Shown here piece by piece: positions 40,261 through 43,541 of a DNA stretch of 43,541 bases; positions within the stretch are counted from its first letter, which is position 1; each line of letters opens with the position of its first letter. A program made the translations under genes and the position numbers. The stretch is from contig JAFXWB010000011.1 in assembly GCA_017534425.1 (NCBI GenBank), positions 1-43,541 of the forward strand. The letters are read 5' to 3'. The stretch is from Bacilli bacterium (lineage in GTDB: Bacteria > Bacillota_I > Bacilli_A > RFN20 > CAG-826). The notes beneath the pieces were generated by a model that made no database searches, was not told the DNA's origin, and saw only the letters and a list, made by a program, of their open reading frames with translations.

Positions 40261-40360
40261 GTCAAGAGGGATGGGAGACATAAAAAGACCACCCAATTCG
40301 TCGGGCCAGAGACCTTAAACCTGTCCAATTCGTGGTGGCGCACCTTAAAACGCTTTTTTT
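40261..40360 (+). ncRNA. Tandem-repeat RNA upstream of a toxin-like gene (candidate type III antitoxin)
   Basis: The transcript would hold about 2.6 imperfect units. Unit 1 spans 40273-40301, unit 2 40303-40333, unit 3 (partial) 40335-40353. CCAATTCGT occurs at 40293 and 40325 (32 apart), ACCTTAAA at 40312 and 40342 (30 apart); the first unit has GGGAGACATAAAAAG in the matching place. The last unit runs into a T-run (40354-40360), with GCG/CGC as a weak terminator stem. GGTG/CACC forms an alternative hairpin. A promoter, 30-32-nt repeats, and a terminator before a small gene is the layout of type III antitoxins such as antQ. It matches no other RNA family that I know. Confidence 0.6.
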
Positions 40361-40369
40361 ATTATTTAT

Positions 40370-40885
40370 ATGAAACAATCTTTTAAAAAAACAATCAGAA
40401 ACAAACTAATTCAATCGGCGCAAAAATATTCAAAGTTATTAAACAAAGAAATAAGAATTGAGTCGTCTTCTTTCGAAAACACAAATTTATATATAATTCG
40501 TTTTTTTAAAACAAACTTTTTGCATTTAACTGGAGTATCGACAAAACTTACTCCTGAACAATTTTTTAATAGATGTTTGCACGGTTTATTAACTGAAAAT
40601 GATTTTGAGTTTAGTGGTGGAAAAGAACAAAAAGGATTAGTTAGACTTAAAATGAAACATTTACCACATATTGACTCTTTCTTTGATAGCGATTTATTAG
40701 TACAGGAGAATTTTGAAAAAGGATCTGTTAAATGTTTAATTGCAACTAGTGATGGCAGGTGTACTATTGGTTTTGTTGATGCAAAGTATCATGTTAGACC
40801 AAAAACAATATTGGACAAGAACCACTTAAAAAAAGACAAAAAAATTATTTTAGTAACTCCTTTAATTAGTATATTAAAATTGTAA
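40370..40885 (+). CDS. PBECR/BECR-fold RNase-like protein, candidate toxin
   Basis: A 171-residue basic protein. The N-terminal half has a helix (SFKKTIRNKLIQSAQKYSKLL) followed by strands leading to FFKTNFLHLTGVS and a helix EQFFNRCLHGLL; this HL(T/L)G pattern after a basic strand resembles the PBECR4 domain, a predicted RNase of the Barnase-EndoU-ColicinE5/D-RelE fold. The second half has KGSVKCLIATSDGRCTIGFVD and VRPKTILDKN, with strands ending in ILVTPLIS. The assignment is by eye. The ATG follows a T-run by ten bases with no ribosome-binding site, as in the ToxN locus. It follows the repeat RNA and precedes a TfoX-like gene. Confidence 0.5.
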   Translation: MKQSFKKTIRNKLIQSAQKYSKLLNKEIRIESSSFENTNLYIIRFFKTNFLHLTGVSTKLTPEQFFNRCLHGLLTENDFEFSGGKEQKGLVRLKMKHLPHIDSFFDSDLLVQENFEKGSVKCLIATSDGRCTIGFVDAKYHVRPKTILDKNHLKKDKKIILVTPLISILKL

Positions 40886-40917
40886 AAATGTTATTTGTAA
40901 TAACAATAACTTAGAAA

Positions 40918-41205
40918 ATGGCAACTTCAAAAGAATACTTTACATATGTTCTTGATTTACTTAGAGAAGTTAAGGGCATTTCTTTTAAGAAAATGATGGG
41001 TGAATATCTCCTCTATAAAGGTGATACATTATTTGGTGGAGTCTATGATGATAGATTCCTCATTATAATCACAAAATCCTCAAAATTGTACGGTTTTTCT
41101 GAACAAATTCCCTATCTAGGCGGAAAACCAATGCTTTTGGTGGATATAGAAAACAGCGAAGAAATTAAAGAAATTGTTGATAAAGTATGCGCTGATTTAG
41201 ATTAA
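40918..41205 (+). CDS. TfoX N-terminal-domain protein
   Basis: A 95-residue protein of the TfoX_N family: FKKMMGEYLLYKGDTLFGGVYDDRFLI corresponds to the family pattern (KMMGEYLLYY...KxFGGIYDDR), followed by LGGKPMLLVDIEN and the last helix. Stand-alone TfoX_N proteins are frequent in Firmicutes and of unclear role; full-length TfoX/Sxy is a competence regulator in Proteobacteria, but no such role follows here. It is separated from the toxin-like gene by 32 bases. Confidence 0.82.
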   Translation: MATSKEYFTYVLDLLREVKGISFKKMMGEYLLYKGDTLFGGVYDDRFLIIITKSSKLYGFSEQIPYLGGKPMLLVDIENSEEIKEIVDKVCADLD

Positions 41206-41212
41206 GTTTACG

Positions 41213-41242
41213 TTGTAATTCCGAATGGATTTTGAGTATAAT
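41213..41242 (+). promoter_or_regulatory. Promoter of tRNA-Leu (CAA)
   Basis: TTGTAA (41213-41218), an 18-base spacer and TATAAT (41237-41242) lie just before the tRNA, giving a start near 41249 and a 5' leader of a few bases. Confidence 0.65.
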
Positions 41243-41252
41243 TAATCGCACA

Positions 41253-41338
41253 GCCCAAGTGGTGAAATTGGTAGACGCAATGGACTCAAAATCCATCGGA
41301 GATGATCCGTGTCGGTTCGAGTCCGACCTTGGGCACCA
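41253..41338 (+). tRNA. tRNA-Leu (anticodon CAA)
   Basis: A type II tRNA of 86 bases with acceptor GCCCAAG/CTTGGGC, anticodon stem ATGGA/TCCAT with loop CTCAAAA (anticodon CAA, codon TTG), a variable arm (CGGAGATGATCCG), T-loop TTCGAGT, discriminator A and encoded CCA. It has its own promoter and terminator. Confidence 0.95.
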
Positions 41339-41348
41339 TTAACTAAAA

Positions 41349-41374
41349 GGCTCTGAATTTCAGAGTTTTTTTAT
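41349..41374 (+). terminator. Terminator of tRNA-Leu (CAA)
   Basis: CTCTGA/TCAGAG (41351-41356 with 41360-41365) with a 3-base loop and a run of T. Confidence 0.85.
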
Positions 41375-41484
41375 TTTTTAGCACTTTAGCGCTTGTTAAT
41401 CTTTGGCCTTCTTTATATAATAAAAAAAAGTAATTTTAAGTGTTCAAATCTATTTGTTTCACGTTAGTTACAGAAAGGAATAAT

Positions 41485-43365
41485 ATGAAAAAGAAAATCT
41501 TATTATTAACTGGTCTTTCCACTTTGGTTGTAGCTACAGTTGGTGCTGTTTTAGCAAGCAAAAGTGCGAAAAGATCCATGCCCCTTGTTGGTGTTGATGA
41601 TTATTACACATTAACTATTAACGGTGGAGATTTTACAAAAGAAGGGGATTTTGAGAATGCTCATGGTAGTGTTGATTTAGCTACTGATAGTACTAAAGAG
41701 GCTGCTCCAGCAAATCAAAACAAAGTTACATTTGATTTTGAATATGCTCCATATGGCAATAGCGACGGTAAAGATTATACGTATTTAACTCAAAATTCTG
41801 GTAAGATTTGGAACTCTAAATCCAGTCCAATCCGTTCAATGTCACAAGTTGAGATTATTGGTTATGGAAACGTTATCGTTTCATGGGGTTGGTTAGATGA
41901 AACAAATGAGATTCATTATTACAACTCACAAGTTCTAAATATTGGTGGAGGCGGTGAAACTTCTTCTTTTGCTGGCTATACTCCTAATTATCTTAAAATT
42001 TCTGCTCCAAGTTATTCTGCACCAGGTATCGAAAAAATTATTATTTCTTATGACAAGAGTTGTACTTTATCAGAAAATCCATTTTTCGTTGATAATGGAT
42101 TGAAATTTGTGAAATATGGTGATAACGGAGCTCAAGTTCTTGGTTTTAGTGGTGAGTTAATTAATCCATTAGTTATACCAAGCGAAGTTAATGGTTTAAC
42201 TGTTACAAGCATTGATCAAGGAGCCTTCCAAGATACATATAATTTAACAAGCGTTACAATTCCTAACACAATTACAGACATTGGTTCTTATGCATTCTAT
42301 AGTTGTGATGATTTAGCTACTGTCATTTTCCAATCTGGTGGGACAGAAGACCTATATTTTGGCGATAACGTATTTGGCGGAGTCTCATCATTAACTGGAA
42401 CATTTACTATTCCGAAGAGAGCTGCTAACTGTTTATCTCAATATGCATTACAAGATATGAAAACCACATCAGCATTTGCGTTTGAAGATAATTACGCAGA
42501 TGGTGAATATTATTGTGTAGATGGTGTCGTTTATCGCACAAATCATTATGGAACATATTTGCACACATACCCAATGGCTAAGACAGATACAACATTTACT
42601 GTTCCTGCAAGCGTTACGGGTTTCAACTCATATGTTGGTTTATCAAATAATGAATATTTAGAAACAGTTATTTTTGCAAATACTGGTGCACTTACTCTTA
42701 ATGAGTACTGTGTCTCAAATTGTCAAAATTTAACAAGTGTTCAATTCAACGGTAGTGGTGCTGTTACATTAGAATGGTATCCATTCTCTGGTTGTTCTTC
42801 ACTTGCTGAACTCGTTTTACCTGCAAATACTATTTTAGAAAGCAGAGCATTGGGTGGTTTAGGAAATGAGGAAGAACATCCAATCAGTGTCTTCTTTGAT
42901 GGAAATGATACTTCAAGCTGGCACACAGATAATTATGGTAATGGTCCATGGTACGAAATGATGGGTTCATACTGCAACGTGTATTTAAAATCTGATGCTG
43001 AAATTGCAGCAGGTGATTTACCAGAACACGTTGCTGGAAGTTGGCATTATGTCGCCGATGAACCAACTCCATTTGCTATTAACATTTTATTTACTTGTTA
43101 TAGAACTGATATTGGTAGTGGTTATGCCTTCTATTTATTAGGTGCTGATAGTTGGACTGCTAGCGAAGCTAATAGAGGAACTTATAATAATTCTAAGTCT
43201 CGCTGGGAAGTTGTTCTTAAATTAGTGCCAGGCACAACATATGAATTTAAAGGTGCTATTTCTACCTGGGATAATCCTGAAAGTATTACTTACGAAGAGG
43301 GAAGCAATAGAAGCTGGGCTCCAGATCGTTTATCCAATAACTATACTGTTGATTGGCATTATTAA
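41485..43365 (+). CDS. Secreted BspA-type leucine-rich repeat protein with a CBM20-like end
   Basis: The 626-residue product has a signal peptide (MKKKILLLTGLSTLVVATVGAVLASK), an N-terminal beta domain (about 30-190, unknown), a BspA/LRR_5 region (about 210-500) with units such as NLTSVTIPNTITDIGSYAF and SLAELVLPANT, and a C-terminal domain of about 95 residues. The latter, from INILFTCYRTDIGSGYAFYLLG through WEVVLKLVPGTTYEFKG to SNRSWAPDRL, resembles CBM20 starch-binding domains (VYVVG... W...L..G..yEyKf...WExGxNR). There is no visible sortase signal. It may bind starch or host glycans at the surface. GAAAGGAA (41473-41480) supports the ATG at 41485; a longer frame from 41440 would hide the signal peptide. 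Confidence 0.78.
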   Translation: MKKKILLLTGLSTLVVATVGAVLASKSAKRSMPLVGVDDYYTLTINGGDFTKEGDFENAHGSVDLATDSTKEAAPANQNKVTFDFEYAPYGNSDGKDYTYLTQNSGKIWNSKSSPIRSMSQVEIIGYGNVIVSWGWLDETNEIHYYNSQVLNIGGGGETSSFAGYTPNYLKISAPSYSAPGIEKIIISYDKSCTLSENPFFVDNGLKFVKYGDNGAQVLGFSGELINPLVIPSEVNGLTVTSIDQGAFQDTYNLTSVTIPNTITDIGSYAFYSCDDLATVIFQSGGTEDLYFGDNVFGGVSSLTGTFTIPKRAANCLSQYALQDMKTTSAFAFEDNYADGEYYCVDGVVYRTNHYGTYLHTYPMAKTDTTFTVPASVTGFNSYVGLSNNEYLETVIFANTGALTLNEYCVSNCQNLTSVQFNGSGAVTLEWYPFSGCSSLAELVLPANTILESRALGGLGNEEEHPISVFFDGNDTSSWHTDNYGNGPWYEMMGSYCNVYLKSDAEIAAGDLPEHVAGSWHYVADEPTPFAINILFTCYRTDIGSGYAFYLLGADSWTASEANRGTYNNSKSRWEVVLKLVPGTTYEFKGAISTWDNPESITYEEGSNRSWAPDRLSNNYTVDWHY

Positions 43366-43394
43366 TATAACTTTATAAGTTAAAAGAAATAATT

Positions 43395-43424
43395 AGAGCA
43401 CTTGCATGTCAGGTGCTCTTTTCT
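43395..43424 (+). terminator. Terminator after the LRR protein gene
   Basis: AGAGCAC(T)T/AGGTGCTCT (43395-43403 with 43411-43419; one G-T pair) with a 7-base loop, followed by TTTTCT. Confidence 0.78.
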
Positions 43425-43458
43425 ATCTAAAAAGAAAGCATTGAAAACAAAAACATAT

Positions 43459-43541
43459 TTAATCATAATTAAAATAATCATAGGCACGGTCGTGCACCTT
43501 AAGAATAATCGTTCTTCCCACATTAAATGTGATAGTCAAAA
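43459..43541 (-). CDS. Possible 3' end of a minus-strand gene entering from the right edge
   Basis: On the minus strand the frame is open from the right edge for 26 codons to a TAA at 43459-43461. The peptide has codons such as GTG, GGA, CGT and GCC and reads GRTIILKVHDRAYDYFNYD at the end. This could be the C terminus of a gene converging on the LRR gene. The open length is too short to be sure, and I do not recognise it. The palindrome GCACG-GT-CGTGC (43485-43496 region) lies within. Confidence 0.3.
   Translation of the reverse strand, partial: LTITFNVGRTIILKVHDRAYDYFNYD

Noticed and set aside
40261-40360. T-box leader, because of GGTGG..ACC
   Set aside because: The TGGNACC bulge motif has three bases in the middle, there is no specifier loop or AGTA/GNTG region, and the transcript is far too short.
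40261-40360. Signal recognition particle RNA
   Set aside because: Size would fit, but the conserved GGAAG-type tetraloop and the asymmetric loop of domain IV are missing, and the sequence is instead a tandem repeat.
40261-40360. CRISPR array
   Set aside because: The repeats are imperfect, adjacent and without unique spacers, and no cas gene is in the window.
1-43541. Mycoplasma-type genetic code (TGA as Trp)
   Set aside because: TGA ends rimM, lepB and topA at the right place, and Trp is TGG throughout.

Overview
The window comes from an AT-rich, Gram-positive-type genome, most likely an uncultured gut or rumen member of the Bacilli/Erysipelotrichia-RF39-like lineages. The evidence is a PolC-type DNA polymerase III, the Bacilli gene order from rpsP to polC, CCA-encoding tRNA genes, sortase-less surface proteins with Listeria-Bacteroides and BspA-type repeats, and TGA used as a stop (rimM, lepB, topA), which excludes the Mycoplasma code. 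The lineage is an inference from gene content; no 16S gene is present.

Bases 1-22,625 are a housekeeping core. On the minus strand lie rpsP-khpA-rimM-trmD (trmD runs off the left edge). Divergent from them on the plus strand are an SGNH-hydrolase lipoprotein, rplS with a structured leader, lepB-rbgA-rnhB, dprA, topA, trmFO-xerC, rpsB-tsf-pyrH-frr and uppS-cdsA-dxr-rseP-polC. This matches the Bacillus order with sucCD, hslVU, codY and proS missing and the rpsP-trmD block inverted. Several genes here (SGNH gene, lepB, topA, trmFO, uppS) have promoters placed so close to the ATG that their mRNAs should be leaderless or nearly so.

Bases 22,626-28,348 are accessory. A tRNA-Pro gene is followed by a candidate antitoxin RNA with terminator and a ToxN-family endoribonuclease gene (type III toxin-antitoxin). 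Then come tRNA-Arg, a P-loop kinase of foreign composition, a large surface protein flanked by two copies of a 21-bp-spaced repeat block, a membrane-anchored spermidine-synthase-like protein with a palindromic operator over its promoter, and tRNA-Ala followed by a strongly structured RNA.

Bases 28,348-37,896 are mostly minus strand: a sugar kinase and aldose epimerase pair; an iron-uptake operon (feoA-feoA-feoB-Cys-rich membrane protein) whose promoter is bracketed by two palindromes, with a DtxR-type regulator gene directly upstream; a tyrosine phosphatase next to a STAS-kinase fusion; a small hypothetical; a cation diffusion facilitator; and a glutathione peroxidase.

Bases 38,014-43,541 hold a HAD phosphatase, a low-molecular-weight tyrosine phosphatase, a membrane protein, a NUDIX hydrolase, and tRNA-Leu(CAG). 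The most interesting locus follows: a strong promoter, an RNA made of about 2.6 imperfect 30-32-nt tandem repeats, a T-run, and, 10 nt later, a small protein resembling the PBECR/BECR RNase-toxin superfamily. That is the layout of a type III toxin-antitoxin module but with a toxin that is not ToxN-like. A TfoX-like protein, tRNA-Leu(CAA), a surface LRR protein with a starch-binding-like domain, and the end of a possible minus-strand gene complete the window.
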